From positions 29,787,580 through 29,851,579 of the forward strand of contig CM052355.1 in assembly GCA_028551475.1 (NCBI GenBank): a DNA stretch of 64,000 bases, given 5' to 3'. Of the stretch, positions 35,937 to 47,064 are shown piece by piece. Within the stretch, counting starts at the first letter, position 1. Each line of letters opens with the position of its first letter. The notes beneath the pieces are model-generated. The model searched no databases and was not told where the DNA came from. It saw nothing but the letters and a program-made list of their open reading frames with translations. The DNA comes from Casuarina equisetifolia. Lineage: Eukaryota > Streptophyta > Magnoliopsida > Fagales > Casuarinaceae. The translations under genes were made by a program, and so were the position numbers.

Positions 35937-36271
35937 TGTAATGGATGTGAGGATCTGCAAAGTCGAAGAGGGCTCATAGTCATCACCATAGCAAAAGGCC
36001 ACACGATCCTCGTACAAATCAAAAGCCAAAAACCCTATCTGACGGAAGTAATTCTTCTGGAAGTGTGAAGAAGCCATTTGGAAAGCAAGTTGCGGAGAAA
36101 AGCCATCAGTCCCTAAGTGTGTCTAAACACCCTACGAATAGGGACAGCTATGAGGAAGAATTTGAAGACCCATATGCTAGTGATGGTGCTAGTCAATCTT
36201 CCGAGGTTACTTTGCCCAAGAGTAAAGAAGCAGACTATCCTCAACTGACTGACGAGGCTCAATCTCAGTAA
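35886..36271 (+). pseudogene. Unidentified gene X, terminal exon, copy B
   Basis: After a good acceptor ('atattgcag', ending 35885) one frame runs to TAA 36269-36271. It starts 'GVSKFQKTVCLNVYSSV', then has two in-frame stops close together (near 35939-35950). It is then open for 99 codons of hydrophilic, low-complexity sequence: a His/Ser stretch 'HSHHHSK', Lys-rich 'KKPFGKQVAEKS', an acidic stretch 'YEEEFEDPYASD' and a C-terminus 'LTDEAQSQ'. I do not recognise the family. The composition suggests a disordered C-terminal tail. It lies between the IscA and ARM fragments on the same strand, as one more captured exon. Confidence 0.5.
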
Positions 36272-36339
36272 TGTTTATATTTAGATAGCTTTCCTTCATG
36301 ACCTTATGACTGGTCTGTCCTTCCTTTCTCATTTTTCAG

Positions 36340-36560
36340 CCTAAATTTTTATCCTGTTTTAAGTAACTTAAAGCAATTTATGTATTGATCCAAGTTTTTA
36401 TCCTGTTTAAATAACTCTGGCGGTTTATGTATTGACCAAAACACTTGTTGGACATATTGGGATTTCTAAATCACTTTTTTCGGGCTAGATGACCGCACTC
36501 TGATACATGTTTTTTGGGAGAACTTTGGGCTAGATGACCCCACTTTGATAAAGAATACTG
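36340..36560 (+). repeat. Short local tandem repeats
   Basis: 'tttttatcctgttt' plus 'gtttatgtattgacc'-like text occurs twice (about 36345-36390 and 36392-36440). 'gggctagatgacc.cact.tgata' occurs at about 36483 and 36528. Non-coding, between gene X and the ARM-repeat exons. Confidence 0.7.
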
Positions 36561-36668
36561 CTCAGTGTATTCTTTCTCTGTATTTCACCTTCTAATACTT
36601 TGTAACAGCAACAAAAGAAATAGTTTCTGATTGGGTTTAATACCTCATTTGCATTAATGATTCTCCAG

Positions 36669-39600
36669 GAGTAGAGATAATCGGTGCATTCAAGAAGTTC
36701 TGGAGCGAATTTCATCTGCAAATGCTCTGCAGCGCAGGAATGCTGTTGATGTTTTGTCCAAACTGATTTGCATTGCATCTAATTCAAGAAGTGAACTTTC
36801 TCATCTTAATTGGCATAAGACTACTCTCATCGTTATCCCTGTTCTATAGTGTCTAATGATTTCACCTTCTTGGTGGTTTTATAAGCCTCCTCTTTCTATG
36901 GCTATACAGGCAAGATATTGCAAACCATTTGCTGGAGTGCCTCGGAGACGAAGAAAGTGTCATTAGAGAGCAGGCATCTAATTTGCTTCCAAAGATAGGT
37001 AGCTTTTGATTATCTGGAATAATGATAAGTATTGTTCACTATGATCTTGAAATTTCTGTTGTATTTGCTGTCTAACTTGTTAAAACTTAAGGGATAGAAA
37101 GCAGGGGAATTTGATTATACTTGTTGAAGCCATTGTGAGCTTAAGCTCTAAAAGCTAAGAACTTGTTTCTCAGATTTGGTAATGGTTTTTACTAAGAGAC
37201 CTTACTTACCTGATGGAAGCATTGATCAAAAGTTTCCTCTTTTGAGCTGTACATTTAGAGACTTGAACTTACTGGTCATATGACTTGGGAATGTCTGGTA
37301 CTAAAAATCATTCTTCTGTGTTTTCTTATTAAATCATTGAGTTTTATTCCTATGCACAAACAGGGTTCCATAAGTATTGAATAGAAAGACATCAGTGAAG
37401 AAGATAAAAATAAAGATAACTATAGGAAAATAAAAAATGTGAAATGAAAATGAAGCTGCTTCATCTGGAATGACAGTGAGGTGGTAGGGGGAAAATTCAT
37501 GATTCACTATGAAGTATTGAATAGAGTTCTTTAACTCCTAACCCCTTTTGCTTTGAGATCTCTGTTTTACATGCTGCATTCATATCATATGACCATGTAC
37601 ATAGGATGTTTCCAAAATTAGAGCCGAATTTTCATCTGCTGTCACAGCCGATCCTGTTGCCATAGACCTATCGGTATCAAAATTATTCATTTGGACTAAG
37701 AATTTTAAAACTCCCCATACAAATCAAAGGCCACCATAACCATTCTTCAAAGATCTCAAACTGTACGTGAAGTTTATGAGATTATTGTACATGAAATTGA
37801 AAGAATGGGAAGTATTTTTGTGTTACTATGCAATTAAGGAGTAAGGATGATAACATGTACTGTCTAACTTTGATCAGTATCGGCTCTTATTTTCTGAAAC
37901 GCAACTTGAAGGTAAGTCCAGCTTATTCCTCTGAATTAATGCTGAGGCTTCTCTGAATCTATTTTTGGCAATTTGCTGGTGGACTTGGTGCTTCTTAGCT
38001 CTCCTTAATGTTTGAAAGTATGTTTGATGCCTGAAGAAGCTGCAGTAAATTGAAATATATTAGGTGTCCTTAATGCTTTCATATTGATCTTTACAAGAGG
38101 ATCCATTTTTCTTTCTTACACTGTGACAACTTGATATTTGCTTAGAGGCATTTAAATTCCATTTAGCTTTTCTTTCACTATCCTTTTTTTTGTTAAAAGT
38201 ACTTAAGTATACCTCTGCTGTTTATGTTGTAGTTTCTGTTTGAAGCATATATATGCATACAAACTAATTTGCGTCTTGCATTTATATGGGACTTAACGTT
38301 AACTCTATCAATGTATTTGCATAGTTTGGTCCATATTGGGCGTGTCTTGCATTCATGGTTCTTATTAGCTGTATCTGTTATGCATATGTTTCCACCATGG
38401 AGGTTACACATAAGATCTGGATTACTTGCTAGTTTCAATCTTCTGTTGGAGCTTTTTATTCTGGTAAAAAGTGATACTTTGCATTTCTGAATTGTATAAT
38501 TTCTCCTGCAAATCTGCCATTATTTTTTCCAGGATTAGTTCGTCTTGTTTACTCTTCAGATGAAAGAGTTCAGTCATCTGCCACGGATGCCTTCATTAAG
38601 GTGCTTAAATATCATAATGAGAAAGTTGAAGTCATCTGTACGCTGCTCGACTGTCTAAGGTATTTTTTGCTTTTTGTTCTTTTCTCATTTTTAATATTTT
38701 TGTTAAGCTCCAATTCTTAAGGTTGAAAGCATCAAATAGTAGCATATCAGAGGGCATTTTTAACATAGTTCGCTCCCCCCTCTCTTTTTTTCTTATTTCA
38801 GCAACCTCAGCCAAAGCCTAGATCTTCCACAAATTACAGGATATGTAGGGAGAGGTTTGTCTCTTGTCTTAATGGCACAATTAACAGATGCACAATTTTC
38901 TTTGTACCTATTTTTACTTATAAATTTGCGGTTGGATTCTATGATTGCTTTGTTGGTGTGATTATTGTGTGTTTTACCATTTGGTTTTTTCAAAACATGA
39001 CCTTTGGAATTCAATGTCTTGATGCTGGTCCAAACATGGATGAGCTATGTATCTGTTGGGGTTCATAGTGTCTACCAATTTGTGGGTTATCATAGTTATT
39101 GCACATAAGCTTAGTAATTAAGTCCATTAGAATCAAAGTCATATAAAGGCTAAAGTTATAAGTATTAACATAATGCATTCAAGTAAATGGAGAAATATTT
39201 CATGAGAATACTGCAAAAATCTTGTTCTACAGGATTTTGCGATGTGATCCTTTTTTCATTTCTCTAGCAATTTCATTTCAGTTCCAACAATTTTATCCTA
39301 TATCTAATGTCTGAAAAGGCTACACGTGACACATAGCTTCTTTTTTTTCTTATTTTCTTTTAGTCAATTTTATTCAGTTCCAGCACACCTTAGCTGGTTT
39401 CCTATCTTCATTGTCTAAATCCCTGTGTCCTACCTATTTTCTATCTGTTTTTCTTTTGTTATCTCAGATTCTAAAATAATGGGAAGGTCTTTTGCCATCT
39501 TGTAAGAATCTCTCTCTTTCAAGCCATTAAGGCTTTGTAGTTTCTTTTCATATGCTCTATCTTCTTGGTCATCAAGATTAGTTTCTCATTCTTAATTTTT

Positions 39601-41255
39601 CTGATTTTTGGTAAGTTCTATTATGATCTGGGGCCCAAAAAACTTCATCTAATTATAAACATCTCATTGGTAACTGTGGCTGGCTCGAAGTTTGACGGTG
39701 ATCGAGTACTCAGGCTGATACCAGAGTGGTCAAAAACTGTAAGATTGATACTACTTTAATGATACACTAAATTTAGCTTGGACTCTTATATTCTGAGAGA
39801 TTTCTTTTACATTGTACACATCTATTTTTCTGTTTATGTCCTGGTTTATGTGCTTTGTTAGATTATTGGCCTCCCATTAATTAGAAAATTCATATTTGTC
39901 TTTGTTTAATAGTTCACTTCAAAAATGTGATATAGGACTTGATATCAGTTTGCTTTGTATACTGCCACTCACTCTCTCTCTCTCTCTCGATGTACACACA
40001 CGCAGAGTCATGTATATGCATTTTATGTATGGTTCAGATCATTTTTTGTCAAGTCACAATTTTAGCTACACAGTGGGTTAAAGTAGGAAATGTTCCCCTC
40101 TAAAAAATTGATGACATCTAAACTGCGGCATGTCTTGTAATTGCTGAAATTGCTACTTAGCACTTGAAGATGTGCCATTTTCAGTTCTTTCAATGTTAAG
40201 AATAAATGACAAGACTATATAAGGATAGAAAAGTAGTACAAAGTCTTTAAATTTCAGAATTTGTGTTAGGCACGCATTTGCATGCCGACAGACACCAGAG
40301 GCAAAGGGATGAGCGATCGGCATTCTGTTCTTAGAAGCATTATTTATTTATTAAGACTTGAGTTTGACGCTTAAGAAAGCTAAGTATAGACTCTTTATGT
40401 CCAATCATTCTGGATGGCACTTGCAACCTTTGTCCTACTGTGGCTGCTGGCACAGAATCAGCCAATTTCTTGTTTCTTGTGGATTAACAATTTCATACAT
40501 AACTGTTTCTGTATTCGTGCTGATGCAAACAATTGGCAGATAGCTTATAAGAGTTCCTCTGGCTACTTTCGTGTTTGGCTTATGCAGCTTTATATTGTAT
40601 CAACTTGTATTGGCTGGATGTTGCACAAATCTTGAAAAAGTTAGCATTTTCTTCTTGAAAGTATTTTCTTAGCTTAAAATTTTTGAAATATCACAGGTTC
40701 AAGACTGGAGCTGTTTGATCGGACCTTTGATTGACAAGATGTTTGCTGAGCCGTCAAATGCAATTTTTGTTAGGTTCCTGAGTTACATAAGTGAGCACCT
40801 AGGAGAAGCTGCTGATGTAGTCATGAATCATCTTCTATCGCATATGAAAGGCCAGAAAGAGTGAGTAATGAGTACATTATTTGAATTGCAATATACTTCT
40901 TTATATTATTATTGTTATTATCATTTATTGTTATTTCTTGTTTTCTGGTCTATCTTGTTTGTTTGCTCGCATCTGTTAAGTTTTCACAAACACTTATAAT
41001 TGCAAGCTATGTAGCACAAACACTTCTAATAATAAGCTACATCAATTATGCGCAGAGGCTGTATCTATTGTTCTGTAAATCTTGCCGATAAACCTAAACG
41101 TTCTGATCTGCTGGAGGTGACTGTCATTCTATCTGACCTGCTCTGCCATTTAACTTTTCAGGATTGATGAAAGCTCTTTATCCATATGGGCAAATAAAAC
41201 ATATGCCAATCAGGATTTTATGAAAATGCAGCAGTCTCTGTTTGATCGAATATCA
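36669..41255 (+). pseudogene. ARM-repeat protein gene fragment, seven exons
   Basis: Seven exons join in phase into one open frame: 36669-36812, 36910-36998, 38533-38659, 38802-38854, 39683-39738, 40697-40860 and 41162-41255. Peptides include 'NHLLECLGDEESVIREQAS', 'GLVRLVYSSDERVQSSATD', 'SNLSQSLDLPQITG', 'DRVLRLIPEWSKT' and 'DWSCLIGPLIDKMFAEPSN'. The style is an alpha-helical ARM/HEAT scaffold, and it resembles from memory the plant ARM-repeat superfamily protein At3g57570. Oddities: the first intron starts GC rather than GT (36813), the acceptor before exon 5 reads 'ggctg' instead of AG, and a short exon expected between exons 2 and 3 was not found. The N-terminal and long C-terminal parts are absent. 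The right end stops within an intron at repeat R. Truncated, probably not functional, but little mutated. Confidence 0.68.
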
Positions 41256-41257
41256 GT

Positions 41258-41400
41258 ATTTTTTATTTATTTATTCTTTTACTCCTGAAATTTCTCCACG
41301 TCCTCCTGCGGTTCCACTCACACGCTTTGACAATAATGCTCTCTTTTGTTTTTTTCTCTCACCGTCTATTCTTACAGGCTTTTTGGCAGGTTTTGTATGC
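41258..41400 (+). repeat. Interspersed repeat R, copy 3 (at ARM fragment end)
   Basis: T-rich lead-in, then 'ttcttttactcctgaaattt', 'ctccacgtcctcctgcggttc' in parts, and 'cacacgctttgacaataatg'. It starts two bases after the last ARM-gene exon, where the host intron should continue. As with copy 1 at C1, it marks a junction between unrelated sequences. Confidence 0.8.
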
Positions 41401-41637
41401 AAGTACAAGATAAAACTACCCCCACCACAGCCTCTTCTGCTTCCCTTCTTCCCCGCACCCTTCCATAACCAGCCCCTTGAAAACAGCCATTGCATACCCA
41501 GAGCTCTTGGACGGCCACAAAGAGAAAATAGAATACAAAAAATTTAAAACTCAAAAACATGTATCATATATATTCAAAAACCGAACCCACAGTTTAAGCA
41601 CAAATGTACCACAAAAAGTAGTCCAACCGATAATGAA

Positions 41638-41643
41638 TTTATT
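41638..41643 (-). terminator. Possible poly(A) signal AATAAA for the 11-mer repeat gene
   Basis: Minus-strand AATAAA about 105 nt after the stop of the ORF at 41747-42322, inside 'tgtaaataaattc'. Position and sequence suit a plant near-upstream polyadenylation element; in AT-rich DNA a chance match is possible. Confidence 0.4.
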
Positions 41644-41746
41644 TACAGCTTAATACTTAACTCCACGCATCTTCTCCACAGCGAACTCCGGTCTCATTCC
41701 TTCTTGGCAGCAACTCTGGCCTTCTTTAGTAGCAACCACCAGCGGC

Positions 41747-42322
41747 TCACGGCAACTTCCCAGTGGTGGAACACACCCAAACATACAGACAGAGCATCAC
41801 AAGTAAAACTACAATAACCACTCCCACGGCTACCCAGCTCAGCAGTATCAGAACTCCCTTAATATCCTTGCCTAATAGAACCAAGAATGCGAGAATCTCT
41901 TTGGCATACAGTACCAAAACTGCCAGCATTTCCTTCGCATACAACACTAAAACAGCCAACATTTCCTTAACAACGTAGCAGATTAAGGTTTCAGTCTCCT
42001 TCACAACGTGGCAGATTAAGTTTTCAGTCTCCTTCACAACGTAGCAGATTAGTTTTTCGATCTCCTTACCGATACAGAAGATAAATTGCTTCCGTAGCTG
42101 CTCCCCTTTGCCGTCAATGCCTTCCTGCCACTCAATGGAAGCAACGGGTGAAAGGTCTTTAGATATGGGTGAAGGATCAAGTGGCTTACTCTCTGCAAGG
42201 CAGCTAATGGGACTTACTAAACGACGGGTGGTGAGGCGGATAGATGGAAGCATAGATCGGCGGACTACCGAAGAGGTACGAAGGAGAGGAAGGCGGGAGA
42301 GAGGAAGGGATAGGCTCGGCAT
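41747..42322 (-). CDS. Uncharacterised protein with seven 11-residue repeats and C-terminal membrane helix
   Basis: Intronless ORF of 191 codons from ATG 42322 to the stop at 41747. I do not recognise the family. Residues 1-45 are rich in Ser, Arg, Leu and almost free of acids ('MPSLSLPLSRLPLLRTSS'), typical of a plastid or mitochondrial transit peptide. Residues 46-77 are a polar linker. Residues 78-154 are seven tandem 11-mers: KQFIFCIGKEI, EKLICYVVKET, ENLICHVVKET, ETLICYVVKEM, LAVLVLYAKEM, LAVLVLYAKEI and LAFLVLLGKDI. Each ends with a Lys-acidic pair. Residues 155-184 are a strongly hydrophobic helix, then a short polar tail. An 11-residue period puts the K-E pairs on one face of a long helix, so membrane-lying or membrane-shaping is a possible inference. 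An AATAAA follows the stop. It could also be a young orphan gene or a chance frame over a 33-bp repeat. Confidence 0.5.
   Translation of the reverse strand: MPSLSLPLSRLPLLRTSSVVRRSMLPSIRLTTRRLVSPISCLAESKPLDPSPISKDLSPVASIEWQEGIDGKGEQLRKQFIFCIGKEIEKLICYVVKETENLICHVVKETETLICYVVKEMLAVLVLYAKEMLAVLVLYAKEILAFLVLLGKDIKGVLILLSWVAVGVVIVVLLVMLCLYVWVCSTTGKLP
41861..42091 (-). repeat. 33-bp tandem repeat (seven units) inside the ORF
   Basis: DNA basis of the seven 11-mers. Neighbouring units such as 'ctccttcacaacgtagcag' and 'ctccttcacaacgtggcag' (plus strand) are nearly identical, while units at the two ends are diverged. This indicates stepwise expansion with recent duplication of central units. All units keep the frame. 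Confidence 0.9.
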
Positions 42323-42739
42323 CTCTGAACGAAAGTGTGGCACTTGCAGAAAAAATGTGAAAACTGAGAAGGTAAGGATGGCTTTACATAAGGAAAACAG
42401 AAGTATTAACAGCCTTTCGATTCATGGATAGACAATCCAATCGTCGGAGGGGGGCTGCCAAGAGAAAGAACAAAAAGGGGCTGGAAGAACTCCACACTGT
42501 CCTGTGTCGGTCTTCTACTTTTACAGTTTGTTTGAGTGGGGACCTTTGCTGCTGTGATATGCACGACCATGTGGTGTGTTTACCATAAAAGATATGGCAC
42601 CAGCACCTGCAAACGTTGTCGGGATAAACTTAGTTTCAGTGTGCTCCCTCTTTGCCGTTTGAGGAAAACATATGAAGTTTGTGTTTACGGCAACTGGTCC
42701 CGGACTAACCAGGCTTGTTACTTTGTATGTCTAAAACAC

Positions 42740-42945
42740 AAGTTGTTGAAATGAGAATCGTGGAAAATTAAGACGCTTCACACTTCTAAACCAATCGGCA
42801 GTTGATATTGTTGGATTTTAAGGACCATATGCATTTGCAACCAGTGGCGAAAAAAAAAACACAATGAGCACGAAGATAGTTAAAATTTTTCAAATGTGTG
42901 GACACAAGCTCATGTACAGAGTAGACTATGGTATCCAATGTTGAT
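42740..42945 (+). repeat. Dispersed segment S, deletion derivative
   Basis: Shortened copy of 31500-31870 (see that entry), abutting a reductoisomerase exon fragment at about 42943. Confidence 0.8.
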
Positions 42946-43030
42946 CGAAACCAATCTTGAGCTCGCGGCACACTAATCAGTGCTGATTCTACGAATACTT
43001 AACTTTAGAATCCTTCCTTTCAAAATAGCG
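42941..43030 (-). pseudogene. Ketol-acid reductoisomerase exon 1 scrap, copy F
   Basis: Minus-strand match to part of exon 1 of the B and E copies: 'ttgatcgaaaccaatcttgagctcg', in shorter shared words 'ttgatcgaaaccaatct' and 'gattctacgaatact', and 'agaatccttcctttcaaaat'. Only the transit and junction region remains. Both edges are abrupt: segment S to the left and unrelated sequence from about 43031. Confidence 0.8.
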
Positions 43031-46000
43031 CCACCCCAGGTCCGTAACATAGCCTTCCGTGGAGAAAGACGAGACAAGTTAAAAAAGGCTTGGGCGAAGT
43101 TGACAATCCCGACATCGTCCGGTCTTCTAGATTCTAAAGCTCTGTTGAAGTTGTTCGAAATTTGCTTGCTCTTGCTGAGAAACTTGAAGATATAAACTTA
43201 TGACAGGGGCTCTTCATTGAATCAAACCTATTGTCACCCCCACTATGGTGTTGAAAATCAGGTAATGGCTGTCTCTCAGCAACTTTTATTATTTCCTAAG
43301 TTCGATATGGTAAAGATGTAAATGTAAGCATTGGGGAACATTGTTCTACTCATGTTAAATTTCCAACACTCTAGACAGCTGTACGTTGAGTTATGGAATT
43401 ACTACCGGGGAAGTTTTGGTGGCTTTATCTTTTAACCTTTGCTGCTACTTTTCTAAAGTTTATTTGCCTAGGCATTTTTGGACCTATGGTGAGATCTCTG
43501 AATCACTTTTATGCATGGCATTGTGCCTCCCGGGCTTGGCTACAAACTCCAAGGAACCATAAAGTGCTCTCATACCAAAAATGAGCCATCGATGCCAATT
43601 CTATATAAAATTAAGAATCTTTGGACTTGTTGGCTTTGAACACGTGGCACCCGCTGCCCACTTCTTCTTTTCGCGTGAGTTATGGCGGAATCTTTTAGGA
43701 TTTGGCTCCTCTTCTGTGATAGCTTTTCATCTTCTCTATCAGTACGGGTGATTTGACTCAAATTTTTGTATAGGGCTGATCTTTTATCTCTATATATTGT
43801 AATGGTGGTTCGTAGAATGTGTTCTTTTTCTTATGCTTTTATGCTTATGTTGTAATCAGATATTCTATGAAATCCAAGTCATTTGTTAGGCTAATCATGT
43901 TTCTGTGTTTGATGTTTTGTTTTTTATTTAGATTCTACCTTTCCAATTGCCTTGATTGGATTGCTTTCAAACCCAAATCACTAGGACATGTCAAGTGGAT
44001 TCAAGCATTGTTTATATTATACAACTACATTTTGTCACATCAGTAGTAAAACCATTATCAACTAAAATAAAAATTCAAGTTTTAAACTACTATTACAATT
44101 GATATAGATTCAAAGGGTCTATTGATAAGTAAAAGTTTAAGTTTTTGAATTTCGGTTATAATTGCTATGGATAAATTTAAGTTTTTGAAATTTTTGTTAT
44201 GATTGTTATAGATTTTGATGTAATTTTTGTGAGTTTTCTTGATAGAATTAATTTTTGTCACAATTTAATCATTGTACCTTTATTAGAGTAAATAGTCATG
44301 GAATTGACATTTCATTTGATAAGTTATGCATCCATGGCGGTTGGCTATTCTAAGTGGCAAGATAAGGCTGCATTATTGTGGGTAGTATTTGATTCCATAC
44401 TGCCTGCCGTTTGTAAATTGATACACAATTCATTAGCCCGTGAAAGGCTGTCAATGTGTGCCAACTTTTGCGCAAATCCACAGGCTCAAACATCATAAAA
44501 CAAACGAGAATGTTCTGGGATTTTTGGTGTTTTTGCTGGACTCCATGATTGGTTAAAGGGATTGGATTTAAGTTTTCATGAGATTTAAGTAGCTTACATA
44601 CCCCTCATACGTCTCTAAGAGGTCCTTTTTGTATAGTTGATTTGATGGATGTAAATTGAATAACTAGCAACAGTTTTCCATGAAAGTAGTGTTCCATCTA
44701 TTGTGATTATGCCGTAATTTTTATTGGCACAAGATGGATATTAAAAAATCAACAAACTACCCAAGACTCGCATGGTCTACAATGTTCCCACTCCATAGAT
44801 GGCGTTGAAAGGAACTTTTGAAATCTCCTCTGACTCCTTTAGCTTGCAACCTTTTCTGGTCCATAATCCCCGTTGTCTGCCCTTTATATTTGGGAAAGCC
44901 GAGGGAGCATGAAAAAGGTTGGGAATAGTGGGGACCACGCGATTAGGGACATGCGGGCCCAGCTCTTCTGCGTACGCTCTGCTCCCACACGGATCGGCGG
45001 CGATCATGCATCTGCGTTAAATGCAGCCAAACGCGTGCACCGACTAATCTCCACTGTACAAAGTGAGTTTTTGGGGCGTGTTTTGCGAGCTGTGTCGACA
45101 AGGACTCTGAAAGAGATGCATGTTCCAAGTTTATGAGGCGTCTGTTGCCACTGTGCGAGTACGTGATGTCGAGTGCCTGTTTTGTCATTTATGGAATTCC
45201 CGTCGCAGCCTGCAGTGACCCTCTGAATTGTTGGATGTTGACAAACAAATAGCCCTGGTCCTTAGGCGTGTTTATAAACAGTGGTCCCTCTGTGCTAATC
45301 TGATCATTTTCATTAATGGGATTGATCCACGTAACTGCTCATTCTTTTTGGTTCAAGATAGTTGATACAACACAAACATCTTCTGTTTCCCTTTTTTCGT
45401 TTTCCTCTTGTTTTATATGCTCCTGTTTTTGAACGCTTGTTCAAATTCCTCTTTCCTTAGGCTTGTTTCAAGCTCTGGGAAAGTGAAACGAACCAATTGA
45501 TTCTGCATGTATTCAATGCCCCTAACATAAAGAGAGACCAGTTATATGTTTGCTTAAAAGCCAGTTCCTGTGCTGGTAGATCTTTTTCTACAGGAAGCAG
45601 AAATCAAAAAGTATATCATATTTCCTGAGTTAATTCAACATCTTGGAAGGTGACCTTGTTATAAGCTGTGTTGCTAAATTTGTTGCGCTCCAATAAAATA
45701 TTTTGAAAGGAATATTTCAATTCTTGTAATTGTTAGTATTTGAGGGTTACGATCGGAACGTTTGGAACGAAGATAGTATGAAATGGTCGGAGTTGGAAAA
45801 TCCGTTGATGGGTAGTAGAATTTGGATAGCAAAATGGTCGTAAGAAAGCAAGTGGATGTTTCTACGATGGGACCAATGTTAAGAAATAGGGTGACCCGTT
45901 GTAGCACGTCAAGGTACTCCTATGATTGCAACTTACACTAGTGAAGTTCAATCATTCTCTTTTCCAAGACCAAATTTTTTATTCTGCAATGTCTCATAAG

Positions 46001-46500
46001 TGAATTAACGCACAAATCACCACGAGTTTACTAATCCAAACAACTTAGAATCTTCATTAGCATTTCAAAAGAATCTTGGTCACCACACGTTAGTATATTG
46101 AAAATGGGTTAGTATTTATGCCTTTGAACAATTCAATTCAATAATATATTCTTAGTTCGACTTGATTCTTTCTCCTCTTACTTTCTTTTTTTCTTTCCTT
46201 ACTTATTGAGGGAGGGGAAGGTGTCGAATTTGGGGACCAAGGTCACGGTCTGGGTGTCTCGGCGACTCTTTCTCCTCCACTAAATCAAAACACAATATTA
46301 CTCCTACAGTTTTTGGTCGTCTTATACAGCGGTCTTCAGGTTTAACGAATACATGTATTCAGCAATGTAAGAAAAAGAATTAACGGTTGAAAACTCATTT
46401 GGACCTTGAAAGAAGTGACATAGAACCCGCTGCGAATTATCAGTGGTTTGTAAAATTTCAAGCTGCAGAAGTCGACGGTCAAATTTCAGGAAAAGAGTTA
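43031..46500. other. Stretch without a recognisable gene
   Basis: Frames here are short. None shows a known motif, splice-consistent exons or repeats elsewhere in the window. The sequence 44930-45140 is less AT-rich and holds an open frame on each strand, but with no supporting signal. Confidence 0.5.
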
Positions 46501-47064
46501 TTAGATTTGTAATCAAATCTGCGCAGAAGCAGGTACAAAACGATCTGTGTGAGAGAGAGTGAGAGAGACAGAAAGATGGAAAAGGACAAAACGAAAAAGA
46601 CAGGTCCTGACGTCCAATAGCATTGAGGTTGTCCTAGTACCTGTCAACCTTATCCAATATATTGCAGCATAGGGACAGACGAACCAGAGGGATTCATTAT
46701 TCCCAAGGGCACACTCCCAGTTTTTCTTTGGATTTTTCATAGCAGTGTTTGTTGCTCGGCTTGGGAATGAATCCCGAGTCCCTATCTTATTGCAGTTGAT
46801 ATCCCATCGTGGGCCCCATGCTTCTGCCCCTTCCCGGTTAATGCAGCTCGCAGTGTTGATGCTCAGATGAAAGCTGTGGGCCAGGTGAGAGTTACAGAGA
46901 GACAGTGGCAGGGAGACAGGGAAAAAGAGACACAGCCAGGTGAGTTGAGAGCGATAGGGAGAAAGCGAAGAGGAAATAAGACAGAAAAATCTAAGCTTTA
47001 AGTGAGGCACCATCTGCTCATGAATACGTGTCATGTTAAGTTCTTGAATGTGAAGATATTATAT

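Noticed and set aside
42323-42343. Seven-residue upstream extension of the 11-mer repeat protein
   Set aside because: The extension begins at GTG. The first ATG is at 42322 and gives a better transit-peptide start, so that start was chosen.
46513-47034. 173-codon minus-strand frame
   Set aside because: Composition is dominated by Ser/Leu from GAGA-type repeats, with no family, start context or splice evidence. It lies between fragments of other genes and looks like chance.
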